Assembly (NCBI GenBank): GCA_958510825.1
Contig: OY294048.1
Span: forward strand, 36,421,026 to 36,485,025
Length of the DNA stretch: 64,000 bases
Source: Brachypterus glaber
Taxonomy: Eukaryota; Arthropoda; Insecta; Coleoptera; Kateretidae
Reading direction: 5' to 3'
Shown here in pieces: positions 36,015 through 47,578 of this stretch. Position 1 is the first letter of the stretch, and each line of letters starts with the position of its first letter. Both the position numbers and the translations under genes were made by a program. Below the pieces are notes generated by a model, which had not been told where the DNA came from, ran no database searches, and saw only the letters and a program-made list of their open reading frames with translations.

Positions 36015-36043
36015 CAACGAACTAATAAGTTATAAGTTCGTTG
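36015..36043. mobile_element. 29-bp hAT-like remnant with perfect 8-bp target duplication
   Basis: The sequence is only the two MITE termini: left CAACGAACTAATAA, right GTTATAAGTTCGTTG. GTTATAGT flanks it exactly at 36007-36014 and 36044-36051. It belongs to the family at 166-400 and 33051-33293, but with the whole interior missing. Confidence 0.88.
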
Positions 36044-36099
36044 GTTATAGTGGATAAATAAAAGAATTGGCGCAAGTTAGGATGGGCCGAATAGCAACT

Positions 36100-36514
36100 A
36101 AAGTTTATTTTTTTAAGGTATAGTTATTTTAAATTTTCCACTACTTCACAAAGTCCGATTTACACTGAAGCATGTGGCTTGTTTTGATTGTCAACATAAC
36201 CAAAATTTATAATTTTTGTTTACTTACTTTGTTTTTATGATGTAAAAAAAATAATTGATAAAGCTGATGCTAAAAACACTTTTGTATTCCTGTAGAAAGA
36301 AAATTTGCTTATAAAATCGCTTTTATTCCAATAATATAGAGGAATAAACCATTGTTTTGTTCTCGTTAATGACACGTCAACGTTTTACGGTTGTGTAAAT
36401 TGGGTCTAGTCATTTCGCTTACGACGCATGCGTATCTTACGTTGCTATGGTAATTTCGAGATTGTTTACAAGCGGGAAGGTTTAAAATAACTATACCTTA
36501 AAACAATAAACTTT
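36100..36514. mobile_element. ~415-bp MITE with ~40-bp terminal inverted repeats
   Basis: The ends AAAGTTTATTTTTTTAAGG and TATAGTTATTTTAAA return inverted at 36480-36514. There is no coding frame. A further piece, GGTATAGTTATTTTA, lies at about 36641. Confidence 0.75.
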
Positions 36515-37122
36515 AATATCCACTGTTGATGATGATAAATGCCAAACTGTGAAATGCGCATATGGAACTATTCCATTTGGCCTCTTATATAAAGATTTTA
36601 CACCGCAGGCAATGAAATTTTATAGTTTTTCGATTTTATAGGTATAGTTATTTTATGGGTGTAATTCCACATCAATATCTCTTTATTGGCTGGATAAATG
36701 TTCGAACACGACCTCGCTGAGCCCCTGTACAACTAAATCTGATTTTTATGACTTCAATTCTGAAACCATGATCGATTTTAATATTATATTTTTACAGTTT
36801 TATCCAAGGTGAAAGATATAACAAGCCGTGATGATGTGTAATGCTACGCATCCATTATATACTATTCACAGTAAATGGTATATTGCATTTTCCCAAATAC
36901 TTAAAAAAAAATAAATAAAAAAAATATACATTTAAAAAAAATCTTTTTTTGAAAAACAAAAAATTTTAGAAAAAATAAATAAAAAAATAAATTTTTACAA
37001 ATAAGTAAAAAAGATTTTTACTTTTTTTTTTGAAGATCTTTTTTTGGAAAACGAAAAAATTAAGTTTCTTTTTCAAAAAAAAAAACATTTAAAATATTAA
37101 TAATTTTTTTTATTTTATTTTT
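36515..37122. other. No gene seen
   Basis: AT-rich; polyA/T-rich between 36900 and 37100. Confidence 0.4.
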
Positions 37123-37319
37123 GGGTAATTCCATGGTAACTGTTGTTACAGCCGCAGAAAAAATTACTTTCTTTGAGATATTTTATTATATTATTATTAA
37201 AGATTGTTTTTTATTTATTATTTTTAAAAACTGTTTGTGAAAAAATGATAATATAATAATATTTAAAAAAAAATGTAATTTTTTATGCAGCTGTACCGAC
37301 TGTTTCCATGGAATTACCC
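37123..37319. mobile_element. 197-bp palindromic MITE
   Basis: The ends are GGGTAATTCCATGGTAAC and the inverse, finishing TTTCCATGGAATTACCC. The AT-rich interior is also partly inverted. Confidence 0.75.
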
Positions 37320-38133
37320 TTTTGCGAAAAACGAAAAAAAAAATAAAAAAAAATTCAAAAAAAAAATTACAAAAATTTTTCTTCTTGCGAAAAACGAAAA
37401 AAAAATTAAAAATTATATTTTTTTATTTTTTTTTTTAGGTTAACCCCACAATTTTTTGTTCTTGAGGAATTACTTTTAAAATTTGTGGAATTTATCCTTA
37501 TAATAAAAGTAATTTTTACTAAAAACAATAACTTAAAAACGCTAAACGCATTTTTTTCCTGGCGAAAGATTTTAATTTAGCAGTTAAAAATAGTAAGAAA
37601 ATTAAACTTGGGCACAAACTGCAACTACAGTAATTTAAATTAAAAAAAAAAAGAAAAGAGATTATAACTATACTTATTTATATTCTTGTTAAATTACTAA
37701 AAATGTTAGCAAACATTTCCAAATGATACAGTTTCATTTTTCTGCGTATAAAAAACTAATATAAGTTTCTAGAAGTGCTTCTTAAGACGATGAAGCTTTC
37801 ACGACTACTTTAGATGTTCATTCTCATTAAAAAAAGGGAAAAATTTCTGCCAATTAAAGTTCGTAAGGGCTTTTGTACAACAAATAATAAAGTTTAGAGT
37901 TATAGCTATGCTTATAATAATTAGAAGTTTTAATTACTATAACTATTATTATATTTTCCCAGTATATTTAGTAACTTTTAGTTTCTGTAGGAAAACTAAA
38001 TTTAATAAAACCAATATTGCACATACCGGGTGTCAAGGAAATTAGGGTACAGCGCGCCATGTTTTTAATTTAATGTATTTTTTTTTTCAGTATTATTAAC
38101 AGTTAGTATATCTTGCTCTGTTTACATGTACCC
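37320..38133. other. No gene seen
   Basis: AT-rich. A possible isolated TACCGGGTGTCA end (foldback type of 15640) lies at about 38026. Confidence 0.35.
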
Positions 38134-38135
38134 TA

Positions 38136-39293
38136 TACAGGGTGATCAATAACTGGCATGCCAAAATTTAAGAGGTGATTCTGCATCCAAAAACATCAAA
38201 AAAAGTTCCTATAAAGGTTGAACCGCAAATGAGTCCTAAGGGAGCTACGGCCCCTTAAAATTTTAATAAAAATAAGGTTTTTAATTAATAAATCTGGTAC
38301 CCTTTAAGCTAGAGCAACGAGCTTGTGTATTAGTATTAATAAGGGCAATAAGTTTATGTTAAATTATTTTTTTAAATTTATCCAGAGGCGTCCCTAGACG
38401 GAAAATGTATTAGGCTTAACACATTTTTGCCCCAAACTTTTTTATGTGTACTTTTTTTGGATTTGTTGTAAAAAATATAGATTCCTTGAGTAAAAATACA
38501 TAAAAAATGTCATAGTGTAATACTGTAGAAGCAACCGTTTTCAAAAAAAAAATGCAATTAAGAGGAAGTAACATTTTGTTCCACCAAAAACGTTACTTTT
38601 TAAAAGGCTATTACTCCTTTAATATTAAATTTAGGTGTTTTGGTGAAGAATTCTTTTTTGCTCAGTTTTAAATGGAAAATCGCCCTGCAACATTAAAATT
38701 TTATTGAAGCTTTTTTTTGTTCCCCATTCAATATGCCATCTTCGAAGGGCCATGTCATCTTCCCTTACACGGAAAGAAATTATTGGGCTCTGCGCTATAC
38801 ATTATAAGATATTTGGTAACAGTGGCAAATTATAGTGATTTAAGCTATAGATTATAAGGGACACAATAAGTAATAATGTTAAAAATAAATTGGAAACGAT
38901 TATATATATTACAGACACGATTATATTTATTACAGGCACTATTATTTTACAGAAATTTTATTATATTATAAAAATTATTAGCACGGACAATAATTAAATC
39001 TATTTAAGCTATAAATGCCATACTATTTGTTATATTTTATTATTCACTAAACAATTAAAGTATTTCATATAAATTTTTACACTGACTGCCATAATTGTAA
39101 GAGAAAGCCTTGTATTTATATAATAAGCGATTATAATTTGCTTGGTATGTGTGTTATAGCGCTCCTAGCTATAATTTTTTTTTTTCGTGTAGGGCTCATT
39201 TCCGGACCCAGCTTTATAAAAACTTTTTTTCATATTTTTGGATGTAGAATCACCTCCTAAATTTTGGCATGGCAGTTACTGATCACCCTGTAT
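38136..39293. mobile_element. 'CAGGGTGATC' family MITE, copy 4, both ends intact, hosting a second MITE
   Basis: The left end is TACAGGGTGATCAATAACTG and the right end the inverse, finishing ACTGATCACCCTGTA, with TA at both borders. It is interrupted at 38766-39191 by a 'CACGG...CCGTG' element. Without that insert it is about the length of copy 1. Confidence 0.88.
38768..39189 (+). mobile_element. 'CACGG...CCGTG' MITE, copy 3, nested
   Basis: It is inserted into the block that reads CTCCCTTAGGGCTC in the sister element at 1861-2598. Here the flanks read CCCTTA and TAGGGCTC, so exactly TA was duplicated. Confidence 0.92.
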
Positions 39294-40893
39294 ACCTAGT
39301 AATGTTTTTTATTCTTACTTTGGTGGTAGTGGAAACAATAATTTTGATTTAAACGTCAAGATTATCACCGGCGCGGCGTCACATTTTGATTTAAATATTT
39401 GATACAAGAAATAAATTGGTTATAAGGTGGGTGAGCCAATTATTGCCATGTTCCTAATAAACTTTTTAGTTCGTCCTGTGTCATAAATAGTACTGCCAGT
39501 ATATCTGATATATAGATAAAGAAGCAAAAAGGTAATTTTTTGAGATTGTTGTTGTTTATATAGCTGTAGCTGTATTCCCAATATTGCCTATATGTCTAAT
39601 TAGAACTTATAATATAGTATATAATAGGATGCTTTAATTATATACCACTAATAAAATAAAATAAACATGTCTTATAGAAAATAAAATTACCTATGTTTTT
39701 CGTTTAAAGCCTTTTTTTCGAACGCTAACCAAACTCGACTTTTTTTTTTAATTTCCGGTTTTCCGGTCTTATAGAAAATAAAATTACCTATATTTTTCGT
39801 TTAAAGCCTTTTTTTTCGAACGCCAACCAAAGTCGACTTATGTTGAAAAGACTTCGGAAAAAGCTGGTTTTCTGCCAAACTTGAACTTTTTTTTTTAATT
39901 TCCGGTTTGATAAAGAGGTCGCGAAATTGATTTGTTATTAAAGAGCCCTTGCCCTGCTATACCTATTAATAAAAAAAATGCGTACCTGAATTATTTCCGG
40001 GAAAGCCAACCTACCGACTGGGCTATGGTGGTATTTTAAAAAAAGAAAAAGTTCAAAATTTATTTTTAAACGTAACATGAAATAAAAACATTCGTTCGTT
40101 TTTCAATTAGAATTCTATTAACTAACGTTTGGTTAGAAGCGAAGCAATATGTGCTTCTCCATTTCAAGCTCGTATAATCCATTTTCTGAAATTGGCAATA
40201 CGGACGTATTTTTGCTTAAACTTCCGCTTTATTGTCGTAGTCGGAGAGCTACTAAACATTTTCAACAAGTGAATTTTACCCGACTGCATTTAACATATCG
40301 TCTATGATACTGCAATACCGCTTATCGTCATTTGACAGAAATGAAAAAAGACGTCAACTTTGTTGAATTACGATATGTATAAAAGTGTCATGCATATTTT
40401 TTATGGTGTTAATATTTTTAAAATAATATTTCTTTAATAATAGCGCAAATATAGTCTGGCTTCACGAGACCGGTAAAGTCCGGTTTGTTCTACATTAGAT
40501 CGGACCCCTTTTCGGGATTCTTGTCGGTATAACTTAAAAGTTGTCTCATAATCTTAATTGTTTAAACAAATCTAATTTATGAGAGAAATGATCGTTTCAG
40601 ATATCAGAAATAGTAATTAGCTTGCAAATTGATGAGACTGGAACTCTTTTGTCGGGGTAATTTAACTATTGACCTTCTTATTATGTATATAAACTCATGA
40701 AAAAATTCATTTTGATTCAGTTTTACTTAGAGTGTGTCCATGTCAATTTCAAAAGTGAAAATGTAGTTTCTGTGAGAAATAATTTTTGAGAATTATTCTT
40801 GAATTAAAAATTGTTTTTAAACTTTTTTTTTAAACATAAAAATAATTTTGGACACTTATAAATATTGTTAGTATGAAGACTGATAGAAATTTT
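39294..40893. other. No gene seen; ~110-bp direct repeat at 39668-39910
   Basis: CTTATAGAAAATAAAATTACC to TTTAATTTCCGGTTT occurs twice in tandem (39668 and 39770), with part of it a third time near 39880. The rest is AT-rich with no coding signal. Confidence 0.5.
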
Positions 40894-40974
40894 GAACTTT
40901 TTTTTTTGTTTTCTAGCAGAACCTGGTTATTTCAAAATAGCCAGGTTCTGCTGGAAAACCAAAAAAAAAAGTTC
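40894..40974. repeat. Near-perfect 81-bp hairpin
   Basis: Stems of about 33 bp (GAAC + T-tract + AGCAGAACCTGG and inverse) enclose a loop of about 12 bases. No other copy was seen. Confidence 0.85.
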
Positions 40975-41159
40975 TAAAATTACACTTATTACTTTTAGAT
41001 TAAGCTACACACAATAAGTTTGAGACAATGTCAGATCTAAATTTTTGATTAAATAGGAACGTATAAAATAACATTAAAAAAAAATGAGATTTTTTTTAAA
41101 CATTTAGACAGGTTAGGTTACAACATGTGGAAAGCGGTTGAAACAATTTGCGGTGAACA

Positions 41160-41770
41160 ATGAAAGGAAAAGCGAAATACCACTTACGTTTGTTGTGGAC
41201 ATTTCTTCCTTGTTTAGCTGGAGAAAGACCACTAATCGCGGTATATTACGAAAGCGGTGTATCTATATGCGGTAAACTAGCATGGCTGGTAACAAACGTG
41301 TTGAATCGAACTATGTCATTGCTTGTGACAAAAGGAAAAGCGAAATACCACTTACGTTTGTTGTGTGACATTTCTTCCTTGTTTAGCTACACCTCTTGAT
41401 CCTTCGTGCCTGTCGCTGCACGAATGAGGGTAGGAAGATGGAGAAAGATCACTAATCGCGGTATATTACGAAAGCGGTGTATCTATATGCGGTAAACTAG
41501 CATGGCTGGTAACAAACGTGTTGAATCGAACTATGTTATTGCTTGTGACAAAAGGAAAAGCGATATACCACTTACGTTTGTTGTGTGACATTTCTTTCTT
41601 GTTTAGCTACACCTCTGGATCCTTCGTGCCTGTCGCTGCATGAATGAGGGTAGGAAGATGGAGAAAGATCACTAATCGCGGTATATTACGAAAGCGGTGT
41701 ATCTATATGCCGTAAACCAGCATGATAACCAACGTGTTGAATCGAACTATGTCATTGCTTGTGACAGAAT
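41160..41770. repeat. 220-bp tandem array, about three units
   Basis: AAAGCGAAATACCACTTACG recurs at about 41168, 41336 and 41556. The first unit lacks ~50 bp. Units share CACTAATCGCGGTATATTAC and GTTGAATCGAACTATG. It is GC-richer than its surroundings. The 79-codon frame at 41160-41399 spans two units and is a by-product. Confidence 0.88.
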
Positions 41771-42661
41771 GTTAACTAATTAGTTCTGTAGTGTTCCACC
41801 TAGTATAGGTGGGAGCACCTTAAATCGCCGTTCGGACGGAAAGATTTTCATTAGGGTATGAGTCCATTCAGTATCTTTTTTTGTCCAGAATCCGAAAATT
41901 CGAAAATAGCTTTTAATTATATTTTAATTAAAATTAAAATGTAGTTTTTATAAATGAGTAAAATTTAGCCGGGAGAAAATAACTTGTTGTAAATGTTAAC
42001 CAGCTCTGAGACTATTATAAAAAGCATTCAAATGAGACTAGGCTGCATTGTATTTATGCAAAATTAAAACGATATTTTCTGTTTCCTTTTATTTTGCATT
42101 TATAAATACAAATAACGTAATATAAAAAACCGATTGCTTAAAAAAATTACAGAAAAAAAATAATAAATAACCAAAATAAAATTATAGGGGAAACAGTTGT
42201 ACCTTGGACGTATTTGTACCTAGAACCTACAATTAAATTTCAAACTTCTTGGTATAATTTCTCCAAATTGACAGTGGTAATTTATTAGTCATCCGATAGA
42301 TGATATTCGAAAACATTGTCGGCAAGCGTGTGTGTGTTATTCCGGTTGGACTTTTAATATTTTACATTAAAAAGTATCATGGCTGCGACTTTTTTATGGT
42401 AGTTGTCTTTGCATGCTCTGTATCCAGTATATTTAATTTTCGGTTGAAATGCATGTTATTAAAGTACAAAATGCATGTGCTATGGAAAGTTTAACTCTAA
42501 CCTAAAAAAATATACGGATTGTTTTTGGTATCGCCACCTATAGTTGTATCTTGTATTGGGCCTATTGTGTAAAGGGTACCTTGAACGGGTCTGAAGTACA
42601 ACACGTTGTACTATGAACCGGTTCGAGGTAAAGCTAAAATATTTTTTTTTGTTGTCTAAAG
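41771..42661. other. No firm gene; repeated TGTACCTTGGACG-like words at 42190-42630
   Basis: Variants of GTACCTTGAAC occur at about 42199, 42217 and 42578, and again beyond the palindrome near 43803. This suggests subterminal repeats of an older transposon. Two ~63-codon frames at 42300-42668 show no family resemblance. Confidence 0.3.
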
Positions 42662-42735
42662 ATGCCATCCAGTAAAAAAAAGGCTTCCCCTAAAAAAGAA
42701 AAACTAAGGAGCGCAGTAGAGCTAATGTTAAATAA
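42662..42735 (+). other. Lys-rich short reading frame cut by a transposon
   Basis: ATG at 42662 opens MPSSKKKASPKKEKLRS and then AVELMLNN, and is broken at 42736 by the palindrome. Beyond the palindrome the frame stops within about eight codons. It could be the start of a transposase of the older element around it. The product is not recognised. Confidence 0.2.
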
Positions 42736-43723
42736 CACAGGCCCACAAAAAATTCTGAGTCTTGGTTTCCAATATGATATTCCTATATATTTTTTTCCGC
42801 TGAAACTGAATCCGCAACCCGTTTAACCCCTACACGTCAGGATTTTGACATAACCTCAAAAAACACTCGAAAAACTACTAAAACCTCTAAAATCATCTAT
42901 GCCATACCACTGTCACCCCCCTTTCCCCAAATTGCTAGTTCTAAAACCCCAGAAACCCATAATCCCCTAACCTCATAATACCATAGCCGCATAACCTCCA
43001 AACCCCGTAACCTCATTAAGTAGAAAAATCTAGTTTGGGAAAACAGAACAAATTCTTCAGTGTTTTTTGTGGAACATAGTCATAGGTAAGTTACTCTATA
43101 ATCCCAAAATCCCCTAAAACCCTAACCTCGAAATCCCTTCACTTCGTAATCCCATATACTATATCCCCTTAATACCGTTATCCTATCCTGTGGAGAAGTC
43201 TGGTTAAAAAATAATGAAGTAGACCTTGATTCATGACTTCACTAACAAAACTCATGATTTTGACAACCGGATTTCTCCACAGAATAGGATGATGAGGTTA
43301 AAAGGTTATAATATATGGGGTTACGGAGTGAAGGGGTTAGGAGGTGTGATGGGATTTTAGTGTTATACAGTTACTTATTCATAACTATATTCTACAAGAA
43401 AATTTCACGTAATTGTTCTGTTTTCCCGAACCAGATTTTTCTACTTAATGATGTTACGGGGTTTTGAGGTTATGGAGTAAAGGTATTCCGAAGTGAGGGG
43501 ATTATGGGGTTACGAAATTACGAATTTGGAGAAAGGGGGTGAAAGTTGGAGGAGATGATTTTAGCGGTTTTAGTGGTTTTTCGGGTGTTTTTTGAGGTTA
43601 TGTCAAAATTCTGACGTGTAGGGGTTAAACGGGTTACGGATTCGGTTTCAGCGGGAAAAGATACATAGGAATATCATATTGGAATCAAAGACTCACAAAA
43701 TATTTTTTTTTTGTGGGCTTGTG
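42736..43723. mobile_element. 'CACAGGCCCAC' palindromic element, copy 1 (988 bp), TAA duplication
   Basis: The ends are CACAGGCCCACAAAAAA and the inverse, finishing TTTTTGTGGGCTTGTG. TAA flanks it on both sides (42733-42735 and 43724-43726). Arms are inverted almost to the centre. They contain a quasi-repetitive stretch built of CCCCATAACCTC-like words. TTA/TAA duplication points to PIF/Harbinger. Confidence 0.87.
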
Positions 43724-44171
43724 TAATCAACTTTTATATTTTAACTAAAATATCTATGCGCAAGGTAAAACCTCTGCCAATCCTAGGTACAAAGCCCCTG
43801 TTGTACCTTGATTCTAAATACAATTTTTTTTTCAAGTGTGTTAAAAAATATAAAAAAAGTAATTTAGGAGAATTTTAAAATATAACTATCAAGCCTAAAA
43901 CACAGGAAAACATAATTTAAACAGTCAAAAATGACCATGATATTATACTACACTGTGAGTTGAGCGATATAAGAAACTATAAAAAAAAATCCATTTCTCA
44001 AAATATGTGTTATAATGCTTCGTTAGCATATCGTGAAATAAATACACGTTCCACTCCAGTCTTAGTACTTTCAAAGAATGTACTTACATCTTTAAAAAAG
44101 TTCAGGGCATTTTTTAAGAAAATATGCTAGGAGTGCCAAAAACTATATAACTTTTAAATTATTAAATTTTT
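43724..44171. other. No gene seen
   Basis: AT-rich; contains the GTTGTACCTTGATTC word near 43797 that may belong to the disrupted older element. Confidence 0.4.
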
Positions 44172-44630
44172 TCTTTGAAAAACACCGATATATGTATAGT
44201 TAATATGTATAGTCAGTATTGTTGTGTGTAACAAATTAATCGTTAAATTACATTACATTACATGTTTGTTTAACCTCGTACTATTCTACTTAATTAAGCA
44301 TCCCCTAAGTCCAGGACTTGTGTGGGCTAGTAGTAGAGGGAACCACCGGCTTATACTGACTTTCGAACCAGTTTCTAGGGAGTGTCCGTTTCACTTATCG
44401 CCTTCGCCAAATTATTAATTAACTGAAAAAGGCAAATCGGCGCCAGTGAGAATCGAACTCACGATAGTAGACTTGCTATGCATACGCGCTAGCCACTACG
44501 CTATGCCTCCCAAATGTTTCGATTTAGTGACTCTTTCCCTTATAATTCGGCAAAATTATTCCGTAAGCCTATGTTTCTGTGTTTATTTTTAACGTTGAGT
44601 CATAACTGAGTTTACGCCGAATACTGCTGA
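44172..44630 (-). repeat. ~210-bp interspersed repeat interrupted by a SINE
   Basis: The flanking parts 44172-44246 and 44512-44630 together are the inverse of 20841-21052. The SINE at 44247-44511 splits them. Confidence 0.82.
44247..44511 (-). mobile_element. tRNA-derived SINE, copy 2
   Basis: On the minus strand the head is GGGAGGCATAGCGTAGTGG (A box), with GTGAGTTCGATTCTCAC as B box and T arm. The body is the same as in copy 1 and the (GTAAT)n tail ends at 44247. The anticodon-arm region differs from copy 1. ATTT-type bases at both borders are a possible short target duplication. Confidence 0.92.
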
Positions 44631-45293
44631 TAAGATTATCAAAATAATAAAAATAAAATTGTCCGATAAGTTTTGATTTTACATTAGTCTTTGTTGGTGT
44701 TATGGCGCGCCGGATCAAACCAGTTTACTAGTTAAATTTACTATTTATTTTTTCAGTATATAAGCGGTTAAATTTTACTATTTGGGAACGTTTAAGTATT
44801 ACGTAACTCAAATTTTGATTATTTTGGTTTGGACTTAACACTGAAAATGTTCAAACTTTTAAAATACAGCGGTGTTGCCCTCTTCATTTTTATTTTTTAT
44901 TTTGATACTTAGATAACGATTGTTTATAAAATTTTGCAATAAATATGTATATTTGTGTATTGGTGTTTGTTTAACCATTTACAAGAAAGGTTCTTGTTTG
45001 TAATTTTTTTCTAGATATAAGTAAAAATATCCTCAGAAATTCTTCTTTTTCTCTGGTGTATTTTAAGATTCATTATTTTATGCTACATTTTATCTTTTAT
45101 CTTAATTGTTGTAGAACAAGGAAAATTTATTAGAAGTTGAGGTTATGTTTTTTAGTTTTCTTAATATCAGTTAATTATAATTTAGTTTAGTGTAGGTAGT
45201 GATAATTATGACTGAATCGGCCTTTAGTTAGTTTAGTGTTAATGACTGGTAAACCATCATAAATATCTGCTTAATTTTAATAATTACACAGGC
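44631..45293. other. No gene seen; isolated 'GGGAACGTTTAAG' end
   Basis: About 44784-44840 matches one end of the MITE at 29011. No second end was found. Confidence 0.45.
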
Positions 45294-45296
45294 CCA

Positions 45297-46277
45297 CAAA
45301 AAAAAGTCTGAGTGTTGGATTCCAATATGATATTCCTATGTATTTTTTCCCGCTGAATCTGAATTCGCAACCCGTTTAACCCCTACACGTCAGGATTTTG
45401 ATATAACCTGAAAAAACACCCGAAAAACTACTGAAACCTCTAAAATCATCTCTGCCATACCACTGTCACCCCCCTGTCCCCAAATTTCTAATTATATAAC
45501 CCTAGAACCCCATAATCCCCTAACCTCATAATACCATAGCCTTATAAGCTCAAAACCCTGTAACCTCATTAAGTAGAAAAATCTAGTTTGGCAAAAAAAG
45601 AACAAATTCTTCAGTTTTTTTTGTGGAACATTGTCATATGTAAGTAACTCTATAACCCCAAAATCCCCTAACACCATAATCTCAAAATCCCTTCACTTCG
45701 TAACCCCATATACTATATCCCCTTAATCCCGTTATCCTATTCTGTATAGAAGTCCGGTTAAAAAATAATGAAGTAGACCTTGATTCATGACTTCACTCAC
45801 AAAACTCTTATGATTTCGAGAACCGGACTTTTTCACAGAATAGGATGATGGGGTTAAGAGGTTATAATATATGAGGTTACGGAGTGTAGGGGTTATGAGG
45901 TATGATGGGATTTTGGGGTTATACAGTTACTTGTTTATAACTATGTTCTACAAGAAAATTTCACGTAATTGTTCTATTTTCCCGAACCAGATTTTTCTTC
46001 TTAATGAGGTTACGCGGTTTTGAGGTTATGAAGTAATGGTATTTCGAGGTTAGGGGATTATGGGGTTACGAAATTACGAATTTGTAGGAAGGGGGTGAAA
46101 GTGGTATGGTGTAGATAATTTTAGCGGTTTTAGTAGTTTTTCGAGTGCTTTTTGAGGTTATGTCAAAATCCTGACGTGTAAGGGTTAAACGGGTTACGGA
46201 TTCGGTTTCAGCGGGAAAAAATACATAGGAATATCATATTGGAATCCAAGACTCAATTTTTTTTTTGTGGGCCTGTG
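45297..46277. mobile_element. 'CACAGGCCCAC' palindromic element, copy 2 (981 bp), TTA duplication
   Basis: It is a close sister of 42736-43723 in the same orientation. The flanks are TTA (45294-45296) and TTA (46278-46280), both exact. The minus-strand frame at 45492-45677 is a by-product of the CCCC-rich arm. Confidence 0.9.
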
Positions 46278-46624
46278 TTATAATTAGTATGGGTTTTCAT
46301 TACTTTATTTAAATGTTAAACAATTTTTTATTTAAAAATTTCATTATAGTAGAAAGTAATATAAAAAGGAATTTCCTAGTTTAACTAAAAGAGCTTGCTT
46401 ATATATTTTATTATATTTAGTCGTTGCGAGTCGTTTGCTTTTGGTTTGATTTGAATTCTTGGAAGATAAATGAAAAACTATTGTTATATTGGAGTTAATT
46501 TCAAAAGACTTTATTGGGAAAAGCACCCATCTGTAACTTAGTTCAAATGATCAAAGTGGCTTACAATTTCCAAATAATTGAAATTGTAATAGCAGTACGT
46601 CCTGACTAAGGTAATATGTCGTAT
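46278..46624. other. No feature seen
   Basis: AT-rich spacer. Confidence 0.4.
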
Positions 46625-46628
46625 TTAA

Positions 46629-47578
46629 CCCTCCGTTGATCAGGTGGAAAAAATTACATTATTAAACACGTGGGGTTTATCAAACCCCAATATAATAGGT
46701 TCACTCGATCGGTTTTTGCTTTGTCTACTTTGTGTGTTAGTGTGTTATGGTGGTTGGTTGGTTGGTTTGGGGTTTTTATTTTCAGGCGAAAACTACCAGA
46801 AACCCAAAGGGGTAACCACCAAAACACTAGACAAAGCAACAACTGAGCGAGAAAAATTCCAAAAAAAATTTCATTGCGAAAAAAAATGGTTAGGTTAGTA
46901 TTATATTCATTCAAACATAAGCAGCTTTGAAATAAAGATCTAAAGTAATCCATACAAACGTCTTAGTCAGCAAAATTACTCCCAGGGAGGTTCCACGGAG
47001 TTTTCAGGGAGCTCCCCAATAAGTTTCCATGAGATGTCCCATATTCAGTCCCTGGGAGCTTTTAGCGAGTGCTAAATGTCTTGCATTATCATTAAAGAGT
47101 TTTAGGGTCGTTAGTCCCATAAGACTCCCATAATGTGCATATAAGACTTTCATACTATGACTATAAAACTCTCATAATATGTCTATAAGCCTCCCTTTGC
47201 TGGGTTTACCCCCAAATAAATAAACAAACAACAAAAACAAGAAAATATTTAGTAGGGAAATAAATAATGTTAGTCAGCCAGCAACAAATATTTTTCTGGC
47301 TGAAATAACTTTCAGTTAAATAGTAACTTGGTTACAATTATAAGCAATATGTATCTAGCATATTTCAACTTGTGGGATCCCACAAACTTTTTCAGCACTT
47401 TCAGTCACTTTTATTTCCCAACGGTTTTTCCTACAACTGAGCTCAATATACGGAACGGGCCTTTGAAGTTTTTACGAAGATAGGCGAGCGGACGTGCATA
47501 TAGATTTAAACTAAATATGTTTTTTGTTGAAAATAAATTCATTGGGGTTTGTCATTCCCCTGCCTGGTTAACGGAGGG
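46629..47578. mobile_element. piggyBac-like non-autonomous element (950 bp)
   Basis: The termini CCCTCCGTT and AACGGAGGG are inverted. TTAA precedes the left end (46625-46628) and TTGA follows the right end (47579-47582), which would be a TTAA duplication with one change. A subterminal GGGGTTT/AAACCCC motif occurs at both ends. The two overlapping frames at 46644-46953 are antiparallel and not transposase-like. Confidence 0.6.

Noticed and set aside
41160..41399. 79-codon secreted-protein-like frame
   Set aside because: It repeats KGKAKYHLRLL because it crosses two tandem units; later units do not keep the frame.
46644..46953. Membrane-protein-like frames of 84 and 99 codons
   Set aside because: They are antiparallel over the same GT-rich stretch within a transposon and resemble no known protein.
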